This document shows, piece after piece, positions 1 through 22,850 of a DNA stretch of 64,000 bases. The notes under the pieces are model-generated. The model was not told where the DNA came from, ran no database searches, and saw only the letters and a list, made by a program, of their open reading frames with translations. The number at the start of each line of letters is the position of its first letter. Positions within the stretch are counted from its first letter, which is position 1. The position numbers were made by a program, and so were the translations under genes. The DNA is from Aplysia californica (taxonomy: Eukaryota > Mollusca > Gastropoda > Aplysiida > Aplysiidae): positions 35,444 to 99,443 of the forward strand of contig NW_004797602.1 in NCBI RefSeq assembly GCF_000002075.1. Reading direction: 5' to 3'.

Positions 1-28
1 TCTCTCTCTCTCTCTCTCTCTCTCTCTC
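1..28. repeat. (TC)n microsatellite
   Basis: Pure TC dinucleotide run at the left edge of the window. It probably extends beyond the window. Confidence 0.95.
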
Positions 29-608
29 CAGTGTGGAGGAGACACACGCTGGAGTAAACAAATAACTTTACAACGCCATGCCCAAACTGGGTCCACGAAA
101 ACCTTTCAGCTTCTCCAGAAGAGAAGAAGTTATTTTTTACTAGATTGTGTATCGGAAACACCTCATTGACACATAATTTTAAAAAATACCACCTTAATAA
201 TTCATTGAGATGAGAAAACTGTTCTATGTCGGGTGCAGCACATGTTTCACCATTAGATCTAGACACAAAAGTGATATTTATAGAATGTCCAGACTTTTGA
301 GAGACCCGAAAGACGTACATTGTAAGTTGTAAAACACAATGTACAAAATTACAAGTATTCTCCGTCGTAGATCCCAACAGATTTCTCGATCTTATAAGGC
401 ATCTGGCTTTTACAATAAATTGTATACGATTATTTTGATTTATAAACTAACATCTTTAGACTGAGGTTTCTACTTTACCATTTTAATCTGATCATTGACC
501 AAACCAAACCGTGCTGTGAACTGTTGTGAATGCAATACCAACTTGTGTTTCGCATGTGCGTATGTTATGCAGTTGCAAGCTCGTAAATTTTTTTACTAAA
601 ACTAAATT

Positions 609-612
<4 letters not shown>

Positions 613-664
<52 letters not shown>
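613..664. repeat. (TC)n microsatellite
   Basis: About 26 TC units. Serine/leucine-rich open frames through this region are products of the repeat and not genes. Confidence 0.95.
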
Positions 665-670
<6 letters not shown>

Positions 671-909
671 CCTCTCTCCTTCATCCCTTCCCTGGTCCAC
701 CCCCACTCTCCAAATCCCTAATTTCCCTCTCCCTTGCGCATATTCCCTCTGGCACCATAGCCAAGTCCTATAAGATCTTAATTAAGTTAAGTTACGTTAT
801 AAGAAAAGACTGCAGTTCGTGGGGATTTTTACCAAAGTTGTCCATATTGCTAGGGTAGGACCACACTGCAGGTGAGCAAAGCAGGGCGAGTTGAGGTGAA
901 AACAGTGCG

Positions 910-929
910 CCCCCCCCCCCCCCCCCCCC
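910..929. repeat. Poly-C run
   Basis: Twenty consecutive C residues. Similar C or G runs occur near 6587, 8833, 46385, 50105 and 60931. Lengths of such runs are often unreliable in assemblies. Confidence 0.9.
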
Positions 930-1911
930 ACAAAAAAATTTAAAAAAATCTATAATTACCTGCACGCACGCACACATGACGACACGACACTACATAGCCT
1001 GAAGAAAGCAATTCAAAGCATAAACGGACTCGCAGATACAGACTCATAAGCCTAGTAAATAACTAGAACAAATGCACCACTCGGTGGGGTTTTGTTTTTT
1101 GGGTGGGTTTTTTTCGGGGGTTGGGGGATTACATATTACATCTGAGAGACCCGACGCTTCTCCAGAAGTCGAGATTTAGGCCTATACACAATTAGCTGGG
1201 CCTCTTTTCGAGGAATGATCGGTGCATGATATTTACATTCTACTGGAATGGAGCAAATCTTAGAGATGCAAAAATTAGAAGGTTCAGATATCTATACTCT
1301 CAAAACTGCGCACGGTTAGTGAACGGAAACCTCCTTTTCTAAAATTACAGAGACAGAAGCGTCGGCCAACAAAAGTGATCGGCGAAATAAAGAAATTTAG
1401 TTTTTTTTTGCAGCAAAATTGTCTCAAAACGGAAAAAAAAATGAAGGGCGTCATGATCTGGAGATTAGATTCTAGATATATATCTAGATCTATTCTATAT
1501 CTAGATTCTAGATGTATTGGGATAAAATGGTGAAATTGTGTATAGAAATTCGCATGGTAATTTTACAACCATTTCGTGATTTAAAAAAATAATTATACGC
1601 CTTTGTTTTGTCAATTTTACATATTATTATATTACCATATCTCCGCTGTGGATTCGCTATTCCCAAAACTTTTTAAATACCAATGGGTTGCGACTGAACT
1701 TCTATTGCCAAAATCTTCGTTTTGTATATATATAGACAGGGGCCAGGGGCAGATCACTCTAGACTCTAGAGGTCGAAAACTGCGGAAAAGCGGCGAAAAC
1801 AAACGGTAGATGGCAGATGGTAATCTAGATTCTAGATCTAGATTCTAGATCTACTAAAACTTAATTTTATATTAAGTGTCCAAAGTTGAATGAGAGAGGT
1901 GGCTGGAGACC

Positions 1912-12619
<10,708 letters not shown>

Positions 12620-12662
12620 CCAGACAGTTGTAACGGGTGAAACAGAAAGTGTAATTATTGTA

Positions 12663-12760
12663 AATGTGTGGATGCCGTTGTTTAGAGGATGCCACTGGAA
12701 GGTCGTACTTCTTTTCTTTCCCCCATATTAAATCACTCCCTGCCAGGGCCTTAGTTCAGA
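12663..12760 (+). repeat. Dispersed short repeat, family 2, in CENPM 3' flank
   Basis: A diverged family 2 copy starting 44 bp after the CENPM stop codon, so it may form part of the 3' UTR. Confidence 0.5.
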
Positions 12761-12922
12761 CCAAGCTGCTGTCTTCAAGCTTTTTTTTTACCTTTTTCAA
12801 AATTGAACTACTCTGTATTTATGTTAGAGTTATGAAAATTGGTCAGTTTCAGTAGGAGATGTTTGGCTTTACAAAACAGAATTTTGGTTATTTTGTTTAT
12901 GTTTTACAGATTCTCAAAATAC

Positions 12923-12928
12923 AATAAA
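12923..12928 (+). promoter_or_regulatory. Candidate CENPM polyadenylation signal
   Basis: AATAAA about 300 bp after the stop codon, the first canonical hexamer seen downstream of exon 6. Positional inference only. Confidence 0.35.
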
Positions 12929-13129
12929 TGTTAGTGACAAAAACTTTTTCTTTTTGGCCGAACTATCCTGTACAAGATTTTTGCTGCTTTTGTGAGAGTG
13001 TTGTTATTTCTGTTAAAAAATATATAAAATACTATACATATGCTCAAAAATATATAACGAAACAAAGAAAACTGAATTGATAAGTTTATGATGACTTACA
13101 CACAGAATTAGTCTAGGTAGTTCAATATT

Positions 13130-15215
13130 GTGCACGAGTCCTCGAAGCACTGCTGCTCTGTGTCTTGTGGTGTCTGGCACTTAGTACACCACCATCTCGT
13201 CTCTGTTCTTTTCCTGCTTTTTTTTGGTCTCTCTTGGGATCAGCTTTCGCTTTCTCCACGCTCACTTTGCACCTTCTTCGGGGTTTATCTTTTGCAGTTC
13301 GAGACGAAAGACTCAGAAAATGTTTCCAATTCAGTCACCTCTGTAAAGGGTGGCTTTAAGTGGTGTGTCTTCTAGTGTTTCAGTGGAAGATTTCTGCTTT
13401 ATGTAGTCGTCGAAAAGTTCTTCTCCTACAGTTGTGAGAAACTCGTGTAGCCCCATCTTTTCTTCCCTTTGAGAGTAAAACTTTGTTGTGCAAAATACAG
13501 TGAAACACTGAATATAAAGAACAAGTCCGGGCAGTAAAAATAGCTCTTTATATCAGTAGTTTTTTAATTCAGTCAATGCACCCCCACGAACATACTTTTT
13601 CTCACGTAGTCCTTTTTGGTCATAGTAATAGGAATAGTATACACAGTACATGTGCAGTAACTTATTTCTTCCCAAGAGAAGGAAAAAAGGAAGCTTATGG
13701 ATGTTTGCTGCTTCTCCTTTTCTCCTACGCCCATAACATACTTTTGCATGTCCCCAAGAACATTAAAAAATTGATCCCCCGCCACCACCCCCAATTGACT
13801 ACGAATTAGTTTCTCAATTTCTCCACTCTTTATTTTGCCTCCGCGAAGCTCACTGTCACATGTATCTGCTCATGGTCTTCACTGTTTATTTGAGAAGTAG
13901 AAGCTTCCTTCACTTGCTCCACAATTTCAGCTTCGGAAGGCACTGCTGATGTTTGCACACTAGTGTCAATGTAAATAAATTGAATGGTTGTGCTCAACTG
14001 TGTTGGTAACAGTGATGCAAGGCATTCAAACAGGTTGACGAACTCCACTGTTTCCTGCTCGACCTCTGGTTTATGTTCATCAGAGTCTTCAGAAGACAAG
14101 GGTGCTAAAGAGAAGCCAGCAAGTCACCAGCAGTTGCTTATGGTGGACCATGCAACGTCCCTAGATGCTGATTGCATCGTGAACATAGCATCAAGGACTG
14201 TGATGCGCATGCTGTCAGCACTTCCACCAGAATCCAGATTTGACAGCTACTGGTGCAAAATACTCTTGAGATAAAGCCGCTTGAACGCTTGAAAAATCCA
14301 CTGATCACACGCTGCAATACGCTGGTTGTGTTAGGGGGGGTGGAAACACTAGTTTTTTCTCGAGCAGCCTTGCGACTTCAGGGTGGACAGGGCAGTTATC
14401 CCCTAGAAGCACAATCTTTCTGCCCCTAACCCCATTTTTCTGTCCTGCTTCCGAACCCGCTCCTTGAATGTGCCAATTAGTCTTGTTGACGTAATAGTCA
14501 CAAGGAAGTTGTACAACTCCTCTGAAGCAGTGGGTTTTTTTGGCCTTTCCGATTACCAAAAGTAGAAGTTTGTCTCTGCCATCCATATTGGCAGCCAGAA
14601 GAACGGTCAGTTGGTCCCTGGGCTGCATGTGTCCATGCACATTGTCCAACTTGTAGGCCAGTGTTTTGTCTGGAAGACAGCGATAAAACAACCCAGTTTC
14701 ATCAGCATTGTAGATATCTCTTGGCTGATAATCTTGAGGAGCTCTTGTAAGACAGTTGATTTCTAGTCAGAACCAATGTCTTCTTGAACCGCTGCCACTT
14801 CAACAGAAACCACCTTCTGGGAAATGCCATTACAGTGTTTAAATCGCTGAAGCCATCCTGAAAAGTGATTGATGCAAAGTCGTCTCTGTAGCTGGACCTG
14901 CCAGTAAAACTGTCTTTACCTTGGCTGAACCTAATCTTGGCATCACACACTGGTCAAATTAGTTGGCTTTGCAGGCTTGTATTGTTTGAAGGAAAGTCTT
15001 CCTTTGAAACCCACTATACACGCGTCAACACTCAGCTCACGGCCAGCCTCAAAATGCGTTTTGAAGTTCTCCATCGTTATATTTGATTACGTTCCTGACT
15101 TTGTACAGAGCATGAAATCCCTCCTCACCACGTTGTGGCTGGCTGTGATTGTCCCAGCAGTGAAAGTTTGTGCTGAGCTCTTTGAAATGTTTGATCGGCA
15201 TGATTGATGAAATCC
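13130..15215 (-). mobile_element. piggyBac transposon remnant, interrupted
   Basis: Minus-strand pieces of piggyBac transposase flank another transposon. At 15210-14950 the fragments read KVRNVIKYNDGELQNAF and then GRELSVDACIVGFKGRLSFK, matching the conserved GRELSVDESMIPFKGRLSFRQY core. At 13480-13130 come MGLHEFLTTVGEELFDDYIK and a cysteine-rich end (WCTKCQTPQDTEQQCFEDSC) typical of the C-terminal zinc-binding domain. Several frames and a missing centre show it is dead. Limits are approximate. Confidence 0.75.
13497..14945 (-). mobile_element. Tigger/pogo (Tc1/mariner) remnant inside the piggyBac remnant
   Basis: On the minus strand the region encodes broken DDE_1 transposase: GWLQRFKHCNGIS, then ADETGLFYRCLPDKTLAYK, then QLTVLLAANMDGRDKLLLLV and GRKIVLLGDNCPVHPEVARL. 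All are hallmarks of Tigger-type proteins, including the first and second catalytic aspartates. The lower end starts CAGTGAAACACTG after TA at 13495-13496, like a pogo terminus. The N-terminal DNA-binding part and opposite terminus were not found. Multiple frameshifts; defunct. Confidence 0.8.
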
Positions 15216-15219
15216 ACGG

Positions 15220-15300
15220 GTTGTCGAAGCAACGGTTAGACACTTCGCTGCTGCACGCAGGAGACCTGAGTTTGATTCCCAAGTGGGAAAAATTTTTGAT
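15220..15300 (+). repeat. tRNA-derived SINE head
   Basis: GAAGCAACGGTTAGACACTT followed by GTTTGATTCCCAAGTGGG, a B-box-like signal. The same head recurs at 17237 and, diverged, at 24068. Confidence 0.6.
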
Positions 15301-16197
15301 TACTTTTCAGAACTTTTAAATAATTATCTGAATCAGCAAGCTGCTTGCTTTGGTCTTTCACTTGTCATTTCATAACATCACACTTTTCACTGACAACAAA
15401 GGATTCATTATGCAGTCTTTTGATCTGTGCTTACAGGGAAGCATTTTCTTTCTTTAACTCTTCAATTGAGGCAATGTAATTAATGAGCTTTCACTTTAAT
15501 TTAGACGACTTATTTGATTTTCATATTCTTTACTTTGTCTTACCCACTCTGCCTCTTCATCTTTTGTTTGTTTTCTTTCACTTTGTAAGCTTTCTTCACT
15601 GCTGCGGCAGAAAGTCTCAAAGCATACACTTTCCTTCTCTGTCTCTGTAGATTTTGTCTAAGAAATTAGTTTGCCTTCTTCAAAGAAGGGCAAGTGACAC
15701 AATCTCTAGGTGTCTTCACTGGGGTGCCCACTGGGATTTGTACATTCACACGGGCTGGTGATGACCTACATTCTCGACTTCTAAACTCTGTCAATTCACA
15801 CACACACAGTTATGATGAAGTATTTCCACTCTTTGCATTGGTAAGTTGAAGTTTGATCTAAAGAAATGAAGGGATTTTTTTCCCTGTTTTTGTTGACATG
15901 AAATGGAAATAATAAATGCGCATACGTTTCCTGCACAACCCGAAGATTTGAAACTGCATGTGGTATACAAATGTCACTTATAAATTATAAAGCAAAAGAA
16001 TGTCATAACTGCTCCACAATTTGAGTATAAGAAATTAATTTCTTCCTGTTTCTGACTGCGGTTTTGTCTGATATGAGTTTGATAACCTATGCGTTTGTGA
16101 TTTCTTGGCCACAAGATATTAAAGAAACTACTTCGTGAGCATATTTTGTAGTATTCTTCATAACTCATTAATCTGTGGAAAAAATAGAAAATAGGAG
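15300..16197. other. Unassigned repeat-rich stretch
   Basis: AT-rich DNA that may include more of the piggyBac remnant. No frame, RNA gene or element ends could be supported. Confidence 0.4.
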
Positions 16198-16844
16198 TTA
16201 ACTCTTTCCAGACGTAGTTTTTTTGGGGGGTCTAGACAAAATTAACTTGCGGCTCGATATGGCTACGCAGATGGTGTACAAAATAACTTCATAGAAGCAT
16301 TGCCCTCTCTCAAAACGTAACATATGATATACCAAATTGAAGGAAATTGAGTGAGAAATACATTTCAATATGAAACAAGGATTAATTTTGAACATAAGTA
16401 TGCATTAGAATAGTGATGAGAAAAATAAATTTTTACGGAAAAAATTAATTCGCCAATCATGTCAAAGCAAATCAGCATAGCTATGTTATCATACACAGGC
16501 CAAGAGCATAATCCATAAATTTCTGAATGCGCAACTTTTTATTTGAAAGCAATATTCCAATTTTTGTTTGAGTTATGATATTTATACTGAGTCCGGTTAC
16601 ATTATTTTGTTGGTGCAAGACCGCAAAAACTAGTTCACACGTTTTGACAAAGTGAAACGAGATATTTTCGTTTCCTAAATCCTTTACGAGTTTTTCAATA
16701 GCAATAAAAAGTAATTATAAATGACGGATCGTGTTAAAACGAAACAAATTTGAGGTACTCTATCACAGCCGATGTATCGGTGATATGTCCGCTAGGGTTA
16801 TGGACTCCTGCCGATATACCGGCCATACATCCGGAAAGAGTTAA
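16198..16844. mobile_element. TTAA-flanked element, short copy (family CTCTTTCC)
   Basis: The body is 16202-16840. It starts CTCTTTCCAGACGTA, ends CATCCGGAAAGAG, and has TTAA on both sides. It is inverted relative to a 3.5-kb relative at 37467-41001; the two ends align closely while the middle is absent, so this is an internally deleted non-autonomous copy. Confidence 0.85.
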
Positions 16845-17236
16845 GAAAGGGAAAAGAAATAAGGGTCAGGAGTAAGAAAGGGAGGGGGGGGAGGGGAAGA
16901 AAAATAGGCGTGTGTATTGTAATGTAGGTAGGCCTTGAATTCTGCTAGATCTGTAGTGAAGAGGCAGAGGGCAGGGAGTTGCACTGCTGAAATAATAAAT
17001 AGTAGATCCAATTTTCCTAAATGTTTCACTCTCCTGTCATGGAGGGTTGAGGAAAAGGGTATCTAGATGTTGTATAAATTTTAGCTCTGGATCTAACAAA
17101 TTATTTAGTTTGTTGAGTGGCCTGAATCTTTGTCTCTCTTTCCTTTGTTTATCTCTCCATTAGTGACACCAGCATCATCATCATCAGCTTTAGGCTGTGG
17201 AAAAATAAAAGAAAAAAATTATGTTTTAACCAGCGT

Positions 17237-17480
17237 CTGTAGTGAAGGCTAGTGGTTGGACACTTCGCCATCGCATCATACACAGAAGACCAGAGTACGA
17301 TTCCCAAGGGGGAATATTTTTATTGAGTATCTTCCCTCTTTCAGATGGGACGTTATATTCCTCTCAGCTCTTGTTGGCCTTGACTTTGACAGGCAGAGCT
17401 GAAACTCTCGTCTTAATTTGTCAAAATTGTGTCGATGAGGGTGTAAAACACTTCTGCATTAAAAAAATATTTATAAAATA
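17237..17480 (+). repeat. tRNA-derived SINE
   Basis: The head AGTGGTTGGACACTTCGCCA with GAGTACGATTCCCAAG (B-box-like) leads into a body containing TTGACAGGCAGAGCTGAAA and a GTGTCGATG...AAAACA end. The body resembles 22280, 24068 and 62640. Confidence 0.7.
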
Positions 17481-17539
17481 ACATAACTCATTTACAACAG
17501 GTATTGTAATTTTCGGACTGAAAATAGAACCTTTGGGTG

Positions 17540-17770
17540 ACATTGACGGCCTAGTGGTTACGCTATCGGACTTGTAATCATGAGACCGCAGGTTTGGGGG
17601 TTTGAGCCTCAGCTCGGTCCAACGTTGTGTCCTTGGGGAAGAATTTTCCATTTGGCTCGGTCCTTTCGGAAATGAACGTTAAGCTCGGAGGTCCCGACTC
17701 TTAAATAACCTAATAGTGTTGATAGGGGCGTTAACCCTGTACCATTTTTCAGTCCCATTGGCATATATGC
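17540..17770 (+). repeat. tRNA-derived SINE, second type
   Basis: The head GGCCTAGTGGTTACGCTATC with GTTTGAGCCTCAGCTCG resembles tRNA A and B boxes. The body CCATTTGGCTCGGTCC and GCTCGGAGGTCCCGA recurs at 22733-22850. Confidence 0.75.
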
Positions 17771-18699
17771 ATTGAGTTGACAGTGCCAGTTAATCCTTGA
17801 ATTATTGAAGTTTCCAACTCTTGTAACCTCCCAGCTCCTGTTTCCTGGCTTCTTGTTGGTACTCCATGTATGGATTGTATAGAATAAAGCATTCAGGATA
17901 ACACAGGGGGGGGGGCGTTGCAGTCCTGACACCAGTGGCTTGTTTGCCTGCTGTTTGAACCAATCCCGCACTGCAGCAGGAAGATTACACACCACACAGT
18001 CTCTTGCTCGGTGGCTCCACTTAACTCTTTTTGCTTGAATCTAAAAACCACAGTTGGACGCAACCAAATCTCAGCACATTTGGAAACCACACACCCCTGT
18101 TACGAAATCTGATGCTGACATCCCCTAAAACCAAATCATTTGAGAGTGTCATATATCAAAATAATGTGCAATTGTTGTAGATTGATTCTGGAAAGAAAAA
18201 AAATTATGCATGCAAAAAAAAAAGGTTTTAGGTGAAATAGTCCCAAAAATGTTTTCAGTGACCGAAACATGATTCACACTAACGTTTCATTCTGCATCTG
18301 ATGAAGTTTTCCTGTTGTGATCCAAACTGAATGAATGCACTGCTATATACACACAATGTCCAAGAACTTTACTGTTTATGTTTCAGAGGTGCATACAAAA
18401 AAGTTGGTAGCCTGTTTTTGGTGCATAATTTTCTCGTACTCAAAGGATCATCTCACAGCATGCACAACAAAATAAAAAAAGGCCATCGTTTTTCATAGTT
18501 TTCTCCCAATGAACAACTTATGCACACAATTCCACATGGATGATATTTTCCTCTACTCTTCTTTTTATGGAAAGCCACAAAACAATGTTTAGGGCACAAG
18601 TGGGTTTTTTTTTTTAGCATCCAGTACATATATAACTAGATCTCTTGCGGGCGCCTGTCTTGCTGCAATGAGCACAGTTCCTGTTCTTCCCAACAAATT

Positions 18700-18910
18700 C
18701 AATAATAATAATAATTAAAAAATTGCATTTATATAGCACATTTCCACAAAGAAGTGCTCAATGTGCTATACAATAGTACAAAGAACGTATGCAGCGCTCA
18801 GCTCCGATAGTAATCCTTTTTCTCTCTCTCTGTCTCTGTCTCTCTGTCTGTCTCTGTCTGTCTCTGTCTGTCTCTCTGTCTCTGTCTCTCTCTGTCTCTC
18901 TGTCTCTCTG

Positions 18911-18952
<42 letters not shown>

Positions 18953-19440
18953 GTACAGCCTTGAGTATAGACAATCCCACAAAACTTACCCAGACACTCT
19001 CGTACACATTGATGACATCACACAGTCATAAATTGTTACAGAAATAAATACAAATACTGAGAGAACATAATATAATATTTGTATTGGGAATGTAGGAAAT
19101 TACTGATTGAAGCTGGACTGAAACAAATGCGTTTTAGGTGCTGATTTGAATTTTGTTAAAGTGGTAGACTCCCGTAGATGAGCTGGCAAAGCGTTCCACA
19201 GGGAGGGGGTGTGGTGTGAAAAGGCTTTCCCTCTGAGTCTCTGACTTTTGCTTTGGACATGTCTTAAAAGTCTTTTCTTCGCCGATCTTAAATGCCGAGA
19301 TGGTATATATTTGACGACCATGTCACAAAGATATGATGGTGCAATGTTGTTGACGCACTTAAAACAAAGAACAATTATTTTGTACCGCATTCGTGCTTTC
19401 ACCGGGAGCCAATGTAGTTGAATTAGCATTGAATTGGTGT
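18700..19440 (-). mobile_element. LINE 3' fragment with (ATT)n tail inside piggyBac
   Basis: The minus-strand frame LHWLPVKARMRYKI...PSYLCDM...PSRHLRSA...SLWNALPAHLRE...FKSAPKTHLF matches the conserved C-terminal end of RT proteins from CR1/L2/Rex-like non-LTR elements. The 3' UTR ends GTGCTATATAAATGCAA plus an (ATT)n tail at 18701-18716. 5' truncated. The open frame joins in phase to the piggyBac frame above it. Confidence 0.8.
18820..18952. repeat. (TCTG/TC)n microsatellite
   Basis: TCTCTGTCTG-type simple repeat within the LINE 3' UTR. The serine/leucine and arginine/glutamate open frames on the two strands are artefacts. Confidence 0.95.
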
Positions 19441-20479
19441 TACATGCTCTTTGAGAGATTTCTTTAAAATTATGCGAGCAGCGTAATTCATCAAGATACC
19501 TTTCTCCTTTGTTGACATCCTCTCTTTTGTAATTTACATGCTTTGGAGGGGCATTCACTTCAGTCGCAGGTGTAATTTTGCCAGCTTTTGCCACCACTTC
19601 AGTCATGAGCTTTTCCTTGAAAATTTTCAAGCTCATTATCCGTTCATTGCTGTGGCAAAGGCTGTACAGGATATGTGCATTCGCTTGCGTTTTTTCAAAA
19701 ATCCAGTGATTGATCTTTTTCCACCGCTTTTTTGTTTTTCTCTGGTGCAAACTGTAATAACCTACCATTAGGTCCATTCTGTCACATCCGTTCTTTGACT
19801 GGTTGTACTCATGAACTGTTTTAGGTTTGTCTATGTCAATGGCCTCGTCCCCCGAACCAATTGTCACAGTCTCCATGCCACCCTTTGCAGAAACCATGAC
19901 ACATTTTTCTTTGCGTTTTTTGTCCCTAAATGCAGCGCGAATATTTGTTTGCCTGTTTTTGTGTAAAATTTCATTTCGTGCTGCTCAAGTTTCAGCGTCT
20001 TGATCTCAGGCGGAAAATCAACTTGTCAAACGTTGAGTGGTCCGGTGTAGTTGTAAGACTTCTCCAAGAGATATTCCACCAAAACTTTATAGGAATAATA
20101 CCTGTCTGCATGTACATGGCTTCAAGAGAAACTCTTGGCCCTGGCAATGTCCAACAGATTTGAAATTATCACATCTTGCTCATATATAATAGTTGTCGCA
20201 TAAAATGATCCCTGCCCAACTTCAGGGCATTCTCTGAAAGAACGTTGACATGACAGAAACTTGTGTTAGCCGTAGACACGTTGTCACAAGCGGTGGATAG
20301 TGTCTTACCCTGGCCCGCATATATTGCTTTGGCTTTATGATTTCCCTATGTATTTGTTCAGGATTCAGTTTTCGTTTTCTTCCACTGTTAGAATGTTATA
20401 AGTTCTCATCCAAACCATCCTCAAATGAGTTGACAACAACTGGCACTTCATTCTTGACATGAGCAGCAGAGTTTGTCAT

Positions 20480-21428
20480 TTTGTCAAAGAGTTTACTGTG
20501 GGTTACGGCATGTCATATTACTCAATCGTGGCCAGCGATTCGCTGCTTGCCAAGTTGAAGGATATTGCTGGTTTTGCACAGAGAATGAACTGGATATTGT
20601 GATTATTGTAAAAAAAACTTTTTTCGGGGAGAATTTATTTAGAGTTGTAGCCGTTTGTGCACTGAAATTATACTCATTCAGAGTACTGCTGTCCCAGCAT
20701 TACCAAGCGCGAGGATCCTTTTCTAAAAAGTAAAAAATGATGTTTATTGGTTTTTGCATCTAAACACCTTCAAATAGTGTACATAAAATTTCTGTCTGCA
20801 TACTACTATGTTAAGAGTGTGGCAATTAAACAAAGTGTGTAAGAGAAGAAGTATGCTTATGTGTGAAATAGTGTTTATAATTAGTTTGTATTCTGGTATG
20901 ACTAGTAGTAGTAGTGTTTGTGGGGATACTATTGGTGGTTTGAGAATGAATGAATAAATGTTACAAGAGGCTTTTGGTGTATGATGGCTTTGCATGAATG
21001 CATACATGTATGTACACATGGAAGTTTAAAAGAAAGAGAGGAGAGGAGAGAGTACGGTCTGATTTTATTATTGTATATATATACAATTTGTGTTATGTAA
21101 TGCATGTAGGTACGCATTAAGGTGTAAGTTGAAAGAACAATGCTATTATATTAATAATGTAAGATATGATTGTAGATTTTACACCCCCATTGACACAGTT
21201 TAGATCTTATAAGAGGTAAACTGCTTCAACCCGTCTTATCCTGGCCAACATGAGATAAGAAAGATACTGCATCCCAGCAAACAAACCAAAATGCTCGATG
21301 AAGAAAAAAAACCCAACTCACTGGAAACGCCCAGCCGCCACACAGCAGCCTTAAGTCAGAAGAAAGAGGTGACAGGAGAAAGAGTTTGCTCTAATTTCTT
21401 TGTTTGTGTATGTGTGTTGCATTTTATC
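20480..21428. other. Unassigned stretch
   Basis: AT-rich, with short simple repeats and a SINE-like body on the minus strand near 21190-21260. No gene seen. Confidence 0.4.
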
Positions 21429-21872
21429 ATATGTCAGGCAGCATGGTGGAATCAGGCTCTCATCAGTTTTTGGGCATGTAGAGTTATTGTTATCACCTTA
21501 AAGCTTGTTCTTTATTTGGATGAAAAAATATCCATTTATGTTAAATACAAGTCCAGATATTTGAGAATGAAGGAGGTGGGGTTCATCTGTTTTCAGAGGT
21601 CAAATTAGTGAGAAAATGGGTGCCAAAGATTAGTTATTTCCTTAGCTTAAGAGTCTAAGAGTCCGTGGTAACTGAAATTTTACTTTTTTTGTGCCTTTAA
21701 TCAACGTTTTTCACAGAAATTCACACAGAAATGAGTTCTTTAATGGGCGTGAAAAGTGTTGAGCCCAAAAACATAAATTTGATAAAAATTCACAATCCTG
21801 CGGAAAAATGCAAGTTTCTTCACTTTGATTATTTTAACGAGAGCCTGGTTCCACCACGCTGCTCACATATAT
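21429..21872. mobile_element. Long-TIR MITE, copy 1
   Basis: The ends CAGCATGGTGGAATCAGGC and, inverted, GAGCCTGGTTCCACCACGCTG form TIRs of roughly 30 bp running out to a CATATATGTG-like edge. The interior TTTGGGCATGTAGAGTTATT and GAAGGAGGTGGGG is shared with the copy at 55235. Confidence 0.75.
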
Positions 21873-22279
21873 GGTTCTAAAGCCGATTACCTCACTAGCT
21901 GCCAGGCTCTTGGGAGTTTCGGATAAAATTTGAGTAATAGGTACCAAAGGCCTTGCATTCTTCACACATTGAGCCATAAAGTGCCTGGCAGCGAGTGAGT
22001 TTAGGCTCAATGTTAAGTACTTCCTTTGGGGGAGCATTCACCCTTTCCTCAGTGAACTATATCATGTGATATTCCTTGTAGCTAGTTAGTTAACACCCAT
22101 GCACTCTGACTATAGAGAAATATAAACATAGTCTCAAACTTACTGACTGGACAGGTGACCTAAATGAGAAAAAGTTTGTAGTACTACATGTATGTGGATG
22201 GTTGATTGTATTAAAAATTTATTTAGACAATTAAACTGTCTGTATCATACTTTTACCTTGTCCGTTCATTTTCAAATTT

Positions 22280-22480
22280 TGTGGCTTCCTGTGAACTTGT
22301 GATGCATGTGAAGTGTGGGCGGTTGGAGGTTGCCACCTGGGAAGTTTTTTTTATTGAGTAGCTTCTTATATTTTTGATGGGATGCTGTATTCCATTAATA
22401 CTGGGTTAGTTCTGACAGGCTGGGTCGAAGTAACCCACCTCTTAAATGATCTAAATCGTGTCAATGGGCACATACATTTT
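22280..22480 (+). repeat. SINE body
   Basis: Contains TTATTGAGTAGCTTCTTAT, TCTGACAGGCTGGGTCGAAG and CTAAATCGTGTCAATGGG, matching 17237-17480 and 24068-24262. Confidence 0.6.
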
Positions 22481-22732
22481 TTACTACTTGGGAGAGGGAA
22501 GGGGGGGGGGACGTTTACTCAGTTTGCAAGATTTGAAATTTTGAGTAAATTCAAGTGTTCAAGTAGACATTTTTTATAGTAAATGTATTGCCATATGATC
22601 ATTTTCAGACTAAAGGCTCCAACATTTTCAGTTATAGCTATGCTGACAAGCCTAGTATGAATCTTTTTTTTAACCTTGTACATGTAATTTGCCATATTTA
22701 GGCATTTTATTGGGCTTTCCACCTATTCATGG

Positions 22733-22850
22733 AAACACCATTTTCAAGGCTTTCCATCCATTTGGCTTGGTCCCATCAGAGATGGACATTATATTCAGAG
22801 GTCCTGCCTTTTAAAATCTTTTGGCGTTGAAAGGGACATTAAACAGCTTT
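22733..22850 (+). repeat. SINE tail, second type
   Basis: CCATTTGGCTTGGTCCCATC and CAGAGGTCCTGCC match the body of the SINE at 17540-17770. Confidence 0.55.

Larger units (their letters stand above)
18440..20480 (-). mobile_element. Second piggyBac remnant, split by a LINE insertion
   Basis: Minus-strand transposase pieces: KTVHEYNQSKNGCDRMDLMV (about 19830-19770) matches the VxxYNxxMGGVDxxD motif near the piggyBac C-terminus, followed by KKRWKKINHWIFEKTQANAH. After a LINE insertion, the cysteine-rich end appears at 18690-18560 (NCAHCSKTGARKRS, CTGC, CPKHCF). The N-terminal half (19900-20480) is badly decayed. Ends are approximate; no TTAA pair was found. Confidence 0.75.

Noticed and set aside
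526-858. Serine/leucine-rich 110-residue open frame
   Set aside because: It is mostly the translation of a (TC)n run; no splice context or family resemblance.
18758-19031. Overlapping Ser/Leu and Arg/Glu-rich open frames on both strands
   Set aside because: Products of the TCTG microsatellite in a LINE tail.
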